Source: Magnolia sinica
Taxonomy: Eukaryota; Streptophyta; Magnoliopsida; Magnoliales; Magnoliaceae
Assembly: GCF_029962835.1 (NCBI RefSeq)
Contig: NC_080574.1
Coordinates: forward strand, 24,898,001 to 24,962,000
Length of the DNA stretch: 64,000 bases
Direction: 5' to 3'
The notes beneath the pieces were generated by a model. The model did no database searches. It saw only the letters and a list, made by a program, of their open reading frames with translations, and was not told the origin of the DNA. This document shows positions 21,601-32,473 of the stretch, piece after piece. Numbering within the stretch: position 1 is the first letter of the stretch; each line of letters starts with the position of its first letter. The position numbers and the translations under genes were made by a program.

Positions 21601-24600
21601 ATAAAAAGACTAGACAGAAAACTTGCTTGATTTCTAAAGAGACCATACCAGAGAATCATCCTCCTTAGGGCGAAGGTAAACTCCATGGACAATAGCCAAC
21701 GTACCAACAAATTCTTCCAACTCCTCTTTTGACAAATGTCTTCTAAAAGAAGGTGTCCACATCAACTTGGAGCATCCAACCAAAAACAGCTAGCCACCGA
21801 AGAATTACTATTCGACGCTAGCCAATCTAGAAAACTCTGAACAAAGAAGTCTATTGCCAATCTAGACGTCATCCCAAAAAAACACCCTATATAAGGATGA
21901 TCTCTTGACCCACCAACCCCTCACTTGGAACACCGTACTTAGCCACGAACCATCTTCTTTGATCCCAAACCTCCAAAGCTAATTACCAACAATGCCCTAT
22001 TTAGAATCTCCAATCTTCTTATCCCAACCCTATCCTCATGGACTGACTTGCACACCTCCCCCCACTTCAAAAGGAGAAATTTATGAGAAGTAGAAGACCC
22101 TTGCCATAAGAAATCCCACCTCAATTTATCGAGATGCTCCACCACTGTTATTGGACATTTGAATAGGGACTTGAAATACATAGGCATATTAGACAAAACT
22201 CATGGTGTGCAGTAACGGCCGTTACGTAAAGCATTATGGTCACTTTTTTATCGAAAAACCAAACCCCGAAAACTTGTATCCGCCCTGTCATGGACTGTTA
22301 CAGAGCCATTACGGCCTTTACAGGTGGCATAACAGGCTGTAACGGCCTTTACGATTCATTTTTTTTTTCCGTAATGGCTATTATGACCTTTACGATCCCG
22401 TAACATGTAACGGTTTCCACTATTACCTTTACATAACAGCCTTTATAGTCCCATAACAGCCATTACAGCACACAACAAGGTAATGGTGGCAACCGTTACA
22501 CGTTACAAGGTCGTAATGGCCATTATGGAAAAAAAAAAAAAAAAAAAAAAAGAACCCGTAACAACTATTACGGGGCAGTTACAGGTTTTTTGTTTTTTTC
22601 CAATAATTAAAATAAAATAAATAAATAAATAAAAAGAGTAATGACCATTACAGCCCATATCGTAAAAGATAACGGTAGTGGCCATTACGGCCACCATTAC
22701 AGAATAGCTTGACAAAGCTGCTTTGATCAAGGTAATTCTCCCCCCAAGAGATAAATACCTGCTCTTCCATCTGGATAACTTAGCTTTTACTTTTTTGATA
22801 ACTCTATCTCAAAGGTGCTTTGGTGGCGTAACAATACAAATAGGGAGGCCAAGGTATGAGGTAGGAAAAGAGCCAACCCGACACCTGAAAAACCTTTGCA
22901 AGCCGACCCAACTCCTCCTTGGGAATTCTTATCCTCAAGGTTTCTCTCTTTAAAACATTGACTCTCAAACCCGACGCCACTTTAAAACATTTAATGATCT
23001 TCCTTACATTGACCAGCATATTGTCCTCAACTTTGCTAAAAATAATCGTATCATCAACAAACTTCAAGTGAGAAATCCGAAGACCTCCCATCCCCACCTC
23101 AAAACCTTTGAATAAGCCAACTTCCCAACCTTTACCAAGCATCCTACTCAAAAATTCACCACCACAAAAAGATAAGGGGAAAGTAGATCCCCCTAACAAA
23201 GGCCTCTCGATGCATCGAAAAAACCTTTAGGAGACCCGTTAACCACGAATGATAACTTAGCCGAGTGAATGCAAGATCTAATCCAACTTTTCCACTAAAC
23301 CCCACATCCCAAACTATCTAGCGTATAATCCAAAAGAGTCCCACTCTACATGGCCATAGGCCTTTTCAATAGCTAACTTGCAAACCATCCCCTTTTTTTC
23401 CTTTCCCTATGGTACGCATTAATACATTCATTCGCCACAAGTGCACAATCGACCATCTGCCTTCCTTCGATGAAAGCATTTTGGGTCTTGAATGTAACAC
23501 CAGATAAAACCTTTTGGAATTTGGTTAGTAGAATCTTAGTGAAAATTTTATAGGGACTTCCTATCAAACTTATAGGTCTAAAATCCTTTAAACTCTCAGC
23601 ACCTTCCTTAGGAACAATAGCAATAAAACAGTTCCCCAACTCTGTTGCAAACCGACCTCCCCTAAAAAATTCCTTGACAAATAGCACCACATCTTCACTC
23701 ATCACGCTCCAAAACTCTTGGAAGAAAGCCAAACAGAAGCCATCTGGGCCCAACACTTTATCACGACCAAGATCGAACACCGCCAATTTGACTTTACTCA
23801 CTTGAATCGGTCTTTCCAAATCTTCTGCCTCCAAGAGGGATAGGCGATTGAAGGTCAAGTTGTTTAGGCGCGGTCTTGACCAACCACCACTATATAAGAG
23901 ATCCCTATAATAGTTAACAATAACGTCGCAAACTTGCTCCGTCAACTCTAGACCCATTCACCATCACGCTATGTACATGGTTCGCTCTAGCTTGAGTACT
24001 AGCAATGCTATGGAAAAAGCTTGCTATTCTTGTCCCCTTCTTTTAACCATGCCGCTCTAGAATGCTACTTTCATTTAATTTTGTCTTCCTTTAGACCTCT
24101 TGTTGTATTCAACCATAGGAGACTCCCTTGCCACCCTATCGTCATCTGATAATTCCCCTCTGTCCTCCTTGATATCACAGAGAATCTCGTCCAGCTCCTC
24201 CTCCCTTTTGCTCCACACCTCTCTCCTCCACACAATGATTTTTCTTCTGTTTAAAGGGAATATGTAAAGATAGTCCCAAATAGCTACACAAGGCTATGAT
24301 GACAATGATGATGAAATGGCATGCTTGATTGTGGAACTCTAATATTATTATTGGGCTTCTTATTTGTCCAGATTGTGGAACTTATCTTTGGTTTTCATGA
24401 AATTTGGGGTACCGCCTCTAAGTTCAAGCATTTTGTTTACTCATGTTAGCAGAGAAGCTAATGAAGTTGCCACCTCGCTTGCAAGAGAAGGGGTTAGCCA
24501 CTAGGTTATTTGTTCTTTCCTCATTTCTTGATTTTTCTCCTTTTCTTTTATCAATAAAGAGGTACATTAATTCTAAAAAGTAATGAGATGGTGAGCGACG

Positions 24601-27600
24601 CCTAGCCTGTCTACAGGAACACGAGTTAAAATATGAGATTGGGCTAGTGTAGCAAGAAGAGGAAAATGGACGAATATTTTACAAGAATTTTGAAATTTAA
24701 TGCCATCGATGTTCAAATTATCCAAAAGTTTACTGATTTGATCGTTACAAAAGTGAATACCCAAATATATGCTTAAAAGGAAAAGAGTTCGTTCTAAATA
24801 AATATGTACACTAACAGCAAAAATAAAAGACAGCTTAAAACATTATTTGACCCATTCTGAATTCTCCATGCATCTTGACAAGTAAAGCATAATCATATTA
24901 AAGTTGACAGACAAATAGAATTTTTTTTGAAAGGTACAGACAAATAGAAATAGGGGAGGATGATTCATAAAATAAATATTAAAAAAAAATAAAGTAGAAA
25001 TAAAAGACTCAACAGCTTCAATAGATCACATTGAAGATAAAAAAGAAATCACATGAACCAGTTAGCTAATGAATATTAGTAGTCAATGCCAAAGCGCAAA
25101 CCTGGGAACAGTAATCATCCATTTCCTCCTCTTTCTGTTGCCGTAATTCATCCTGAAAAAACAAGATGATTGTCTGAGGGAAGGATGATTAATATTCAAT
25201 GGACAACTGACGGTCTCGAGCAACAAGTACTCAGGTGAATTTGATACATGTAAAAAGCCTCCACAATTTCAAACAGCATCCTGTAAGATGCTTGCACAAA
25301 AATTGCACAAAATAAATAATTCCATTTTTATCTAAAACTTACCAAAGCCCATTCAATAAAACTATCAGGATGGATTCTAAACCTAAACACAGCAAACAAT
25401 TTCTAACATAGAAAGCTGGAATCTCCTAGTTCTTTTTCAAGAATGAAAAGATGCTTCTAGCTCTTAAAAAGGTGGAAACCACAAGGGAGCAGGACAGAGT
25501 TGAATAATTGAAAAAGAAACAAAAAGAAAATAAATATTGGGTAGGTTTCAATTCGTCAAGTTCTACAATCTTATGTTTTGTCCTTCTGGGGCTGGATTTT
25601 TCTGTTCTGTCCTTTCCTTGTTTTTTTGGAAGATTGGGGCTGGAATAAATTTGATTCCCAGGAAACCCAAATAAACACACAACACAAACTGTTCCCCTTC
25701 TGTAGTAACACTTGTCAAATTCAAATTTGTACCTAACAACTGTGTTGGCCGTTTAGGGCGCATTTGGCTGCACCAAATATCTTGAAATATCATAACATTT
25801 CATGATTAGTCAGTCTATTTTGGTGCAAAATTTCATGGCATTTCATGAAATTTGATGCAATCAAACATGCCCTTAATCTATTTATGCACCAGAAACTCTT
25901 TATGAAACAATAGAATAAGCTGGCCTAGGGTCATTTCAGGAAGAGTCCATCTTACTTCTCTGATCTTCAAAAAAAATAGTTATTTGCCAAGTTGGATGCA
26001 TATGTTTTGAATAGGAACTCAAGACTGGAAAAGGAGGACATTAAGTAATTAATAGAAGGAGTGGGGGCGAATGAATAAATCAAGAGCACAAATAATCCCA
26101 AGTGGATGCATAGAATAGCACCAATTTTGAAGTCGAACCGAAGATCCCGTGTTACAATGTAAGGTGATTGTCGGAAATATTATTTTAGCCATGCATAACA
26201 TAGAGAAAAAGGAACATACATATGCTCATGGAAAAAAAAGTCATCCTACAGCAGAAAACAAACCTGGGTTGGTTTTAAAGATCCAGATGTAGAAAATCCA
26301 CGCCTCACTTTAACCCGATTTCCTCTCAAACCAATAACATTAGAAAATCCAGAGGTATCAACGCCCAACCATGCCTCCCAAGTATCATCTTCTCCTGTGA
26401 AAAGAGCATGCAAACCCTAAACGGGCCCAAATGCCTTCAGCAACAGCAACATTGTAATTAATAGACTTATCCGTCATCTCAAGAGAAACACATATACCTG
26501 GGTAGTGCCTTGTAAATCAATACGGGCAGCAAATAGCCCCGATGGTTGAAATGTCCTACGATGCCAAACCTGGGTATCCATCATTTAAGAATCAGACCAC
26601 TTAAATGGCCATCATTTAATAAATCTCCATCACTTAAAAAAAATAATAATAATAAATAAATAAAATTAAACTATGAGATTTTCAGACATCCCATCATCAC
26701 AGCCTCATCCCAACAATTTGTTGTCAGCTAAACTATGAGATTTTTAGCGAGCACGAAGAATAATACTATTGATACTCAGAAAGTATAAAAAAATGTCTTA
26801 AAAGAAATCAGAATAAAAAGAAATTTGAAATAATTGACTTGCAGGTGGGGAAAGAACCCCTCAACACAGTTGGTCCCTAGATACTAAGTTCCAAAACCAC
26901 ACTCCCTTCCATCCATGCTTCAAACTGTTGTTGAGAGAGGGCAAGGGTAAATTTAGTGCAGAAGTATAATAAAATGTGGTCTATGACCCATATTTCAGAT
27001 CATAGACTTTGTCCATCCATAGTGGATCCAACATGGTAGTCCCTTAATCCATGCTAGGAGATCAGAATCATGGCACGCACATCATATCCAGTAGCATTTC
27101 CATGAGCACAAGCACATAATTAGGGGCAATTGCCAATGCGTTCAGATTCCAGAACCTTGTAAGAAGCATCATACCACATCTCCACATAATAAAAGGTAGC
27201 ATGTCTGTTCATTACATCCACTTCATGCCTGGTAAAAGTCTATGAGATCCATGGTGCTCATTATGAGGGCCCTTTTCAGGAAGTTGCTAATCAATTGGGT
27301 AGAAAGGGAGAAGGATGAATGATCTTGTGAGAGAAAAGGCAAACATTCATTTCATCGGTACTCTCTTTGGAAGAAAATCCTTTCTCCGAGAGTTGAAGGA
27401 TTTTGTTGGTGTTTTAAGAATGTAAAAATATGGACCATAGCCCTCACCAGTGACAGTAGTCACACTCACAAATAGAGTTGCAGCTTAGGTTGGGTCAAGA
27501 TGAACCAGATTGGCCCAACCCAAACTTCATGTCAAGGTGGATTGAGGTTAGGCTTGGGGACCCAACCTGAACCTGACTTCATATGTAGTACATAGCATAA

Positions 27601-30554
27601 GAGCTATGACTACCATGCATGATATAAATGTAAAATCATGGCTATATGAAAAATAGGGTTCGTGATTGGAACCATCCATGCTTTGGACTCTACGCTATAT
27701 AGGGTTCATGATCCTTCTTTTTTTTCTTCTAATGAACTATATGGTTCATGATCAGAGTTGTCCATGCATAGAAAATATAGTTCATGATCTGAACCGACTT
27801 GGGTCCACATCTTGATTGGTCCGATGATCAGAAACATCCAAACTAACGATTAAGGTCAATGCAATTCTCTAATGGCCAAACTAACGAGAATATGGATGGA
27901 TACAATCATGGGAACATTGACAATGCAATTCTCTAATTGCCAAACTAATGAGAATATGGATGGATACAATCATGGGACCATCACAGCATGTCGGCCTCAT
28001 TAGGTGGCAACACACACTGAATCAGTGGACCTTGAGGCGCGTTCAGAAGCAAAACAAACTCATGCGATGTGGAGAATTCGCTATTCAATGAGCACCCTCA
28101 TGTTAGGGGGCAGAACACGTGTCAAAGATCCATTTAATGGGTGGTAGGTTTTCTATGACATAGACTTCATGTTATTGGTGATGGGTGGTGGAGTTATTAT
28201 TTATGACTTGTTTTGTCTTTCGAATGGAATCTCTAGACATTAGTGAGTTTTTTTAATCTATATTTTTTTATTTAATTTGTTTACGACTGATGATTGCAAA
28301 CTTTATTTTGCTAATGTTACTTTGGTAGTTACATGTATTACTTTAGTAGTATTATTTGATGGTGAGATGTTTCAGTTGATGTGTTTGTTTATTAGTTGCA
28401 CATGTTAACCCGACCCAACCCTATCTAACTAGACCCAAACAGAATTACTTTGGGTTGAGTATTCAATAACTTGGGTTGGCTAGCTTGGTTGGGTCTAGGG
28501 TAGGGTTGGGCCTTGGGCCGACTCACCAACTCTTGAGGTTTGTTGGACTGGGATTGACACTCAACCTGACCAACCCGCCTGAGTTGGACCCTCAGTCACT
28601 CACAGGGGCCACTTAGGTGAAGTTAGTGATGATGATCCACCATCACTCAGGTCATTAACAGTGGCTTCTGCCATGCCCTCTCAGCAGCAGCAAACTCACA
28701 ATCAAAGCACTGTTTGTTTGTTTGTTTGCTTTTTTCTTTTTCTTTTTGAGAAGTAATAAATTTAATTCAAAAAAAAAAAAAGATTCAAAACCAACTGGCT
28801 TCCAAGTGTGCTATGTAAATCACATGCATGAAAGTGTGAATTTAAAGTTATGAGGGGAAAAAGCTATACACTGCATGGGAGAATATTGTAAACAATAGCT
28901 AGCTGGGATAAGGCTCTAATGGTTATGACAATGACAACAATGATAAGACGGTATGGGAGAAATATTGATGATATACAGGCAGGACATGACAAATAGAAGA
29001 TGGTAGACATTTTGCTCCATCATACCTGACTTCGGTATGCAAACTCCAATTGCTCAGCAATATCTTCACGCATGGGAAGCCAGTCGAGACCATTTTTACG
29101 AGCAAACCAGTGACCCCTTAAGACACGTCGGTTTTCCCCATTCCAATAAACAGGAAAGCAGTGTCGCTTAGCCAAATCTACCTGCAGTTGCCGATTGCTT
29201 CAGTTTCAGAAAGAATTAACCTCTAAGGGCCTGTTTGACGCCTAAAAATGAGTTCATTTCATTTTAGTTGATCATAAATTTAGAGATCACATGTTGGTTA
29301 TCAAGATTATATTTAATAATTACCAAACAGAAATATGATCTATGATACATAATTATGATGTCAGCATAAGTACCTCATAGAGTCCTCCCTTAACAGGGAC
29401 ACCAACTCTCTCTTCGTCATATAATTGAGTTGATTTATTAGCTTCAGAAGAAGTCGATTTTGGTTGCGCATCTGAAGTAACACCAGAATTCGTATTAGAA
29501 CCACTTGGACCTTCACTGCACTCTGCATACTCTTTCCACCAGACAGAAAGCAGTTCTTCCTCCCTCTATAGAGATACACAGTCAACAAATGAAATGAGAT
29601 ACTGCTGTCTACTCTGCTTGATTTATAAAGTACTTCATGCCATGCATGTCCAGAACTCAACGAGAAACCTTGAACTCATCCAATCATTCAAGAACAGATA
29701 ACAATTTAAATCATATGCCAATGCATTCAGAAATGCAATGCTTAGTCCTACTTCCATATACACGTGCTCAAGCTTCCAACCGAAGTAAATACATGGTAGT
29801 CAAATGACAATATCAATATCAGGTATACATATATGAAATGCATTTTGGCATAACAGTAAAATTGAAACTGGTCATGAACAGAAAGCATGACATCCATGAC
29901 AGCATGCACATGTAAAAAACTTTCACTTGGCCTAACCATGTGATAATGTATCTAGCCATAACAAGACCTCATGAACAATCCCAAAAACCAACATGAACAC
30001 CTCAAAAATAGCAAGTGGGTGCAACCTGCAAGAAGGAAGCTTCTAACGCAAGAGAATCTCTCATACTGAAACGAAAATACTTGCTCTTTCCAACTATCTC
30101 TGCTCGAGGAATTGAGGCTGCCAGCTCTGTACAAATTTAGCAGAAAGCCATCAGGATATAAAGATAGAATTACTATGTGAAGCTCAATCAAAAGAAGCAG
30201 CACCTTTTTTTTTCTTTCAACCCATCAATTGTACAGGTGGGGCACACCTGTGGGTAAAAACTATTCATCTGGTGTGTCCTGTCATGGAACGGGCCCTGCC
30301 CCAATATCATCTCTCTCAGATTATCCTAGCCACCCAATTGGTAGTTGCAAGTGGACTATACAGCCAACCATTCTCATTAATCAGACGTGTGGATAATCCA
30401 ATCGGAAGACTTTGGAGTATCTCCCATCAAAGATGGGGTCCAACATAGATCACTAAAAGGTGGCCACCAATTTCAAGTTTTTCAGTTCAACCAAGTCATG
30501 GAGCACAAAAAGCCAGAGACAGACAGACAGAGATAGATAGATTGATAGACAGAC

Positions 30555-30611
<57 letters not shown>

Positions 30612-30929
30612 AGTCTCGTAGCACAATTACAGGTCGCAGAACTCACCATTCTCAGCGAGAGGGACTTTGCAGAAATACCACCGAATGTCCTCCCCATCTA
30701 ACGAGCTCTTTGTCTGCGCAAGATATTTCTGTCGACCTTTACACTGCTCAATCACATCCTCCAACCTAGCAATGTTTGTAGGCGTGTTTTTTAATAACTC
30801 TGACAATGCCTCTTCAGCAGGAAAAGAACCCGCCCCTTCTGAAACTGCAACAATAGCTTCCCCCTGGCATTCTCCGTCATTTTTACCCATACTAGACGAG
30901 ACGCCAGAGTTTGCCTCGGAATTCTCCAT
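15506..30929 (-). CDS. SGR2: SGR2-like DDHD phospholipase gene, exons 1-9 (3' part beyond left edge)
   Basis: Nine exons read in frame from the ATG at 30929: 30647-30929, 30026-30126, 29374-29565, 29026-29181, 26498-26569, 26264-26416, 25102-25152, 19372-19542 and 15506-15655, giving 443 codons. All donors are GT and all acceptors AG. The product matches plant SHOOT GRAVITROPISM 2 as I know it: KNTPTNIARLEDVIEQC, DIRWYFCKVPLAEN, WWKEYAE, RGHWFARKNGLDWLP and FMVHGIGQRLEKANLVDD are all present. The Arabidopsis protein is a phosphatidic-acid-preferring phospholipase A1-like enzyme needed for endodermal amyloplast and vacuole behaviour in gravitropism. The window holds the N-terminal WWE-like region and the start of the lipase fold; the GxSxG nucleophile elbow and the DDHD domain are not here. 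Intron 9 exceeds 15.5 kb and intron 7 is 5.6 kb, both swollen by transposons, yet no exon carries a stop or frameshift. It is probably functional. Confidence 0.93.
15971..16226. mobile_element. 256-bp hAT-type MITE
   Basis: Exact 8-bp target duplication GCATACAA (15963-15970 and 16227-16234). Begins CAAGGTATGCCAAAATGG, close to the inward-read right end of the 11179-12889 element (CATGGAATGCCAAATCGG), and is filled with CGTAAC/GTAACGG/GGCCATTA motifs. In SGR2 intron 8. Confidence 0.88.
16695..17142 (+). mobile_element. 5'-truncated LINE with 15-bp target duplication
   Basis: Exact duplication GAAGCATGTGTTGTC (16680-16694 and 17143-17157). Encodes only the C-terminal RT-associated zinc-binding end (CMRDAKSVDHSFLHCPSVRK, then LWTIWGERNNRCFENKSG) in a single open frame to a stop at 17102, followed by AATAAAAGTTGTTACCTTTC and an A/GAA-rich tail. 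A typical dead-on-arrival L1-type copy. Few disablements in its short coding part suggest a fairly recent insertion. Confidence 0.9.
17277..17935. repeat. ATCC/ATGC/ATAC microsatellite arrays split by a LINE piece
   Basis: 17277-17370 and 17669-17935 are arrays of CATC, CATG and CATA tetramers that leave long spurious open frames rich in His, Ile and Tyr. Between them 17371-17668 starts with a T-run and reads as a minus-strand LINE 3' fragment. Both array parts contain TTAATACATCCATC, so a target duplication cannot be told from array homology. Confidence 0.75.
17371..17668 (-). mobile_element. LINE 3' fragment in microsatellite
   Basis: T-run at 17371 then AATAAATAATTTAATCAAC, i.e. a minus-strand poly(A) end, followed by about 280 bp resembling other LINE 3' parts in this window. 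Strongly 5'-truncated. Confidence 0.5.
18814..19371. other. Unassigned SGR2 intron 8 sequence
   Basis: AT-rich intron sequence with T-rich tracts near 19080-19110; no coding or repeat structure recognised. Confidence 0.5.
19372..19542 (-). CDS. SGR2: SGR2 exon 8
   Basis: 171 bp, 57 codons. Begins VPVRHLVFMVHGIGQRLEKA, the first strand and loop of the lipase alpha/beta fold, and continues to SYQRNTQRVLFIPCQ. Acceptor TTTTCACAG, donor GTAAAT. Essentially identical in pattern to the Arabidopsis segment. Confidence 0.94.
19543..21040. other. Unassigned SGR2 intron 7 sequence
   Basis: Intron sequence upstream of exon 8. The short open frames here do not resemble any family I know. Confidence 0.5.
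21041..24250 (-). mobile_element. LINE C in SGR2 intron 7, broken by a hAT MITE
   Basis: Minus-strand L1-type ORF2, 5'-truncated. From 23957 down: a linker and RT region (LYSGGWSRPRL, GRDKVLGPDGFCLAFFQEFW, KDFRPISLIGSPYKI, AFIEGRQMVDCALVANECI), the catalytic block near 23060 (ISHLKFVDDT), KAALSNMPMYFKSLF split by the insertion at 22200-22710, LRWDFLWQGS (22110), and the zinc-binding end near 21430-21700. The 3' end near 21060 shows TTTATTAAAGG. Reading frames are long but broken. Confidence 0.85.
22200..22710. mobile_element. hAT-type MITE inside LINE RT coding sequence
   Basis: 511 bp, flanked by GACAAAAC (22192-22199) and GACAAAGC (22711-22718), 7 of 8 bases identical. Removing it restores the LINE reading across the site, which proves an insertion. 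Packed with GTAACGGCC, GGCCGTTACG, GGCCATTA and GTAATGG motifs, like the elements at 11179 and 15971. It may be two similar units in tandem (break near 22470). Confidence 0.85.
24290..24580 (+). mobile_element. LINE RNase H-domain fragment
   Basis: Plus-strand reading near 24410-24500 gives LFTHVSREANEVATSLAREG, the end of the RNase H domain found after RT in many plant LINEs, followed by a LINE-like terminus with AATAAAGAGGTACATTAATTC. Opposite orientation to LINE C, so a separate copy. Confidence 0.7.
25102..25152 (-). CDS. SGR2: SGR2 exon 7
   Basis: 51-bp micro-exon, 17 codons: DELRQQKEEEMDDYCSQ. Acceptor TTTTTCAG, donor GTTTGC. Its right-hand neighbour is a 1.1-kb intron and its left-hand neighbour the 5.6-kb LINE-filled intron 7. 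Confidence 0.91.
25756..25872. mobile_element. 117-bp Tourist-like MITE
   Basis: Flanked by TTA on both sides (25753-25755, 25873-25875). Inverted ends GGGCGCATTTGGCTGCACC and, read inward from the right, GGGCATGTTTGATTGCATC; almost the whole element folds on itself around ATGAAATGCCATGAAATT. In SGR2 intron 6. Confidence 0.8.
26264..26416 (-). CDS. SGR2: SGR2 exon 6
   Basis: 153 bp. Encodes GLHALFTGEDDTWEAWLGVD and then SGFSNVIGLRGNRVKVRRGF, ending in SLKPTQ. Acceptor CGTTTAG, donor GTTTGT. Strongly conserved SGR2 segment. Confidence 0.92.
26498..26569 (-). CDS. SGR2: SGR2 exon 5
   Basis: 72 bp, 24 codons: VWHRRTFQPSGLFAARIDLQ plus GTTQ. Acceptor CCCAG, donor GTATAT. Separated from exon 6 by an 81-bp intron and from exon 4 by a 2.5-kb intron that carries a hAT insertion. 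Confidence 0.92.
27471..28596. mobile_element. hAT-type element with GGTTGGGTC subterminal motifs
   Basis: Exact 8-bp duplication CACTCACA (27463-27470, 28597-28604). Left end AATAGAGTTGCAGC followed by GGTTGGGTC motifs; right end rich in CCCGACCCAACC, CTTGGGTTGG and CAACCCGCC. No transposase seen, so non-autonomous. In SGR2 intron 4. Confidence 0.85.
29026..29181 (-). CDS. SGR2: SGR2 exon 4
   Basis: 156 bp. Encodes VDLAKRHCFPVYWNGENRR, then LRGHWFARKNGLDWLPM and EDIAEQLEFAYRSQ. This is the second half of the WWE-like module. Acceptor CTGCAG, donor GTATGA. Confidence 0.93.
29374..29565 (-). CDS. SGR2: SGR2 exon 3
   Basis: 192 bp, phase 0 at both ends. Starts REEELLSVWWKEYAECSEGP, the tryptophan-rich start of the WWE-like region, then a Ser/Thr/Asn-rich linker, and ends in ERVGVPVKGGLYE before GTACTT. 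Confidence 0.93.
30026..30126 (-). CDS. SGR2: SGR2 exon 2
   Basis: 101 bp. Preceded by TTGTACAG and followed by GTTGC. Encodes ELAASIPRAEIVGKSKYFRF and then SMRDSLALEASFLQ, matching the conserved segment after the first exon of SGR2. Ends in phase 0. Confidence 0.92.
30557..30607. repeat. (GA)n microsatellite in SGR2 intron 1
   Basis: About 25 AG units, 34 bp inside the exon 1 donor end of intron 1, preceded by imperfect GATA/GACA units. Likely polymorphic. Confidence 0.9.
30647..30929 (-). CDS. SGR2: SGR2 exon 1
   Basis: First coding exon, 283 bp. ATG at 30927-30929 starts MENSEANSGV; a poorly conserved acidic leader precedes the conserved KNTPTNIARLEDVIEQC block. The exon ends in GAGAATG before a GTGAGT donor (30641-30646), so codon phase 1 carries into exon 2. 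I see no better upstream in-frame ATG. Confidence 0.92.
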
Positions 30930-31735
30930 ACAGACGATTCTGAAGCACTTTCATGCAGAATTGGAGCGGAAGAACTTGGCAGCCACTCTATAAATTGGCG
31001 AATACGATGAACTGAAATCCACTCCAGGTGAAATTTGTGTCAATTCTGTCTTACCCAAATGAGAATTGGAGATTCTACAAAAACCCAAATTTCAGTAGAC
31101 TTTGGAAGATTTCTGCAACAGCCCAGATTTTAAAAATAGCTAAAGAGCGACCCAAATGTGACATGTGGAGATACTTACCAAACAAAGCTCACTTGGTGTT
31201 TTTCAAATCGAATAAAAAGGCACTGGGAATGCCAGTTAGAATGGAATTTGCAATAAATTCCGCAAAAAGCCAAATGAGAGAACAGCCGAAGACCGATCCA
31301 GAAGCAGGCGTTCAGAAATTTTATTAGCCGCGAGAAAATGGTGGGTGCGCTTCTGATCGAAGAAATGAAGGACTTAGAACGGAGATTTGATTAAATTTTT
31401 TGACGAATTTTGCGAAACCCAAACGGAAAAGAAAAGTTACAGCGAGATTCCAAAACCATCTACGTAAAAGAATCAAAAGCCTTTTGGAATCGAAGAAAAC
31501 AAACCAAGAACCCAAATTTCAGTGAGTTCTTTCAAGGATTTGGAAATCTCGACGAAGAAAGAAGAAGGTCGGTGAAGGGAGAGAGAGAGAGAGCGAGGTG
31601 TCGCGTGGAATGTCTGGTAAAACAGCTGCGCGAGAGCGTGCCAGATGAACGGCGGTTAGGTTGAACGGAGCTGGCTCGCGCGCGTGAGTTTGAAGCTTTT
31701 CCTCGCGTGACGATCGCCAGCATAGCCGATGTGTG
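30930..31735 (-). promoter_or_regulatory. SGR2 5' leader, probable leader intron and promoter
   Basis: Upstream of the ATG on the minus strand an AG acceptor (GGATTTCAG, 31012 side) pairs with a good GTAAGTATC donor (31170-31178), suggesting a 167-bp intron in the 5' UTR. Farther up, a CT-rich tract on the minus strand near 31578-31594 resembles the pyrimidine patch of plant core promoters, in a locally GC-richer stretch (31600-31740). No clear TATA box is placed. The GC-rich part ends where the fold-back elements start (about 31740), which bounds the native promoter to about 0.8 kb. Splicing and start site are inferred. Confidence 0.4.
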
Positions 31736-31739
31736 GGGG

Positions 31740-32215
31740 GAGCGGATTAGGTGCGGCCCTTAACGTGGGGCCCACCTGGACGTATGTTTTCTATATCCAC
31801 GCCGTCCATCCGTTTTTCATATCATTTTAGGCATGACCCAAAAATGAAGAAGATCCAAATCTGAGGTGGACCATACCATAAAAACAGTAGTGACTGACCA
31901 TTAAAAGCGTGTTGTAGGCCACGAAAGTTTTGGATCAAGATGATATTTGTTTTTTCCATTTATCCAAATTTTTGTGACTTTATCCATAGGTTGGATAGCA
32001 AATAAACATGAGGGAGACGTTACTGTAGACCCTGAGAAGTTTTTAACGGTGGGGCATTCAATCACCCACTGTTTCTTCTAGTATGGTTCCCCTGAGATTT
32101 GGATCTGATTCAGTTTTAAGTTCATTCACTAAAATGATCTATAAAAATGTATGAACAGTGTGGATATAGCATACATACATCAATGTGGCCCCACTTTAAG
32201 GGTGCACCTTCGTCG
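31740..32215. mobile_element. Fold-back element FB1
   Basis: Long inverted repeat: GGGAGCGGATTAGGTGC and GTGGGGCCCACC at left, answered by GGCCCCACTTTAAGGGTGC at right; the two halves carry complementary blocks (CCGTCCATCCGTTTTTCATA against TGTATGAACAGTGTGGATAT, AGATCCAAATCTGAGG against GAGATTTGGATCT). No coding capacity. Confidence 0.7.
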
Positions 32216-32473
32216 ATGAGGCGGGGCCTTCTTGGATATGAGGCGGGGGCCGCAATGCACGTGGTCCGCGATCAGGTGCGAAAAACAGCTGGATTGCTCG
32301 GAAAAGATCAGGAAATTTTAGTGTGACGTGTGTTTATGTTTAATGTGAAACGTTGATCTTGCGATTCCCTCGTCTGCTTGGGGCCCAACTGATATGCTGA
32401 CACGTTTCTTGGATGGACCCACAGGGTGAATGACACTGATCGATTTCACAAAATCTACCAGGTTGGAACTGAC

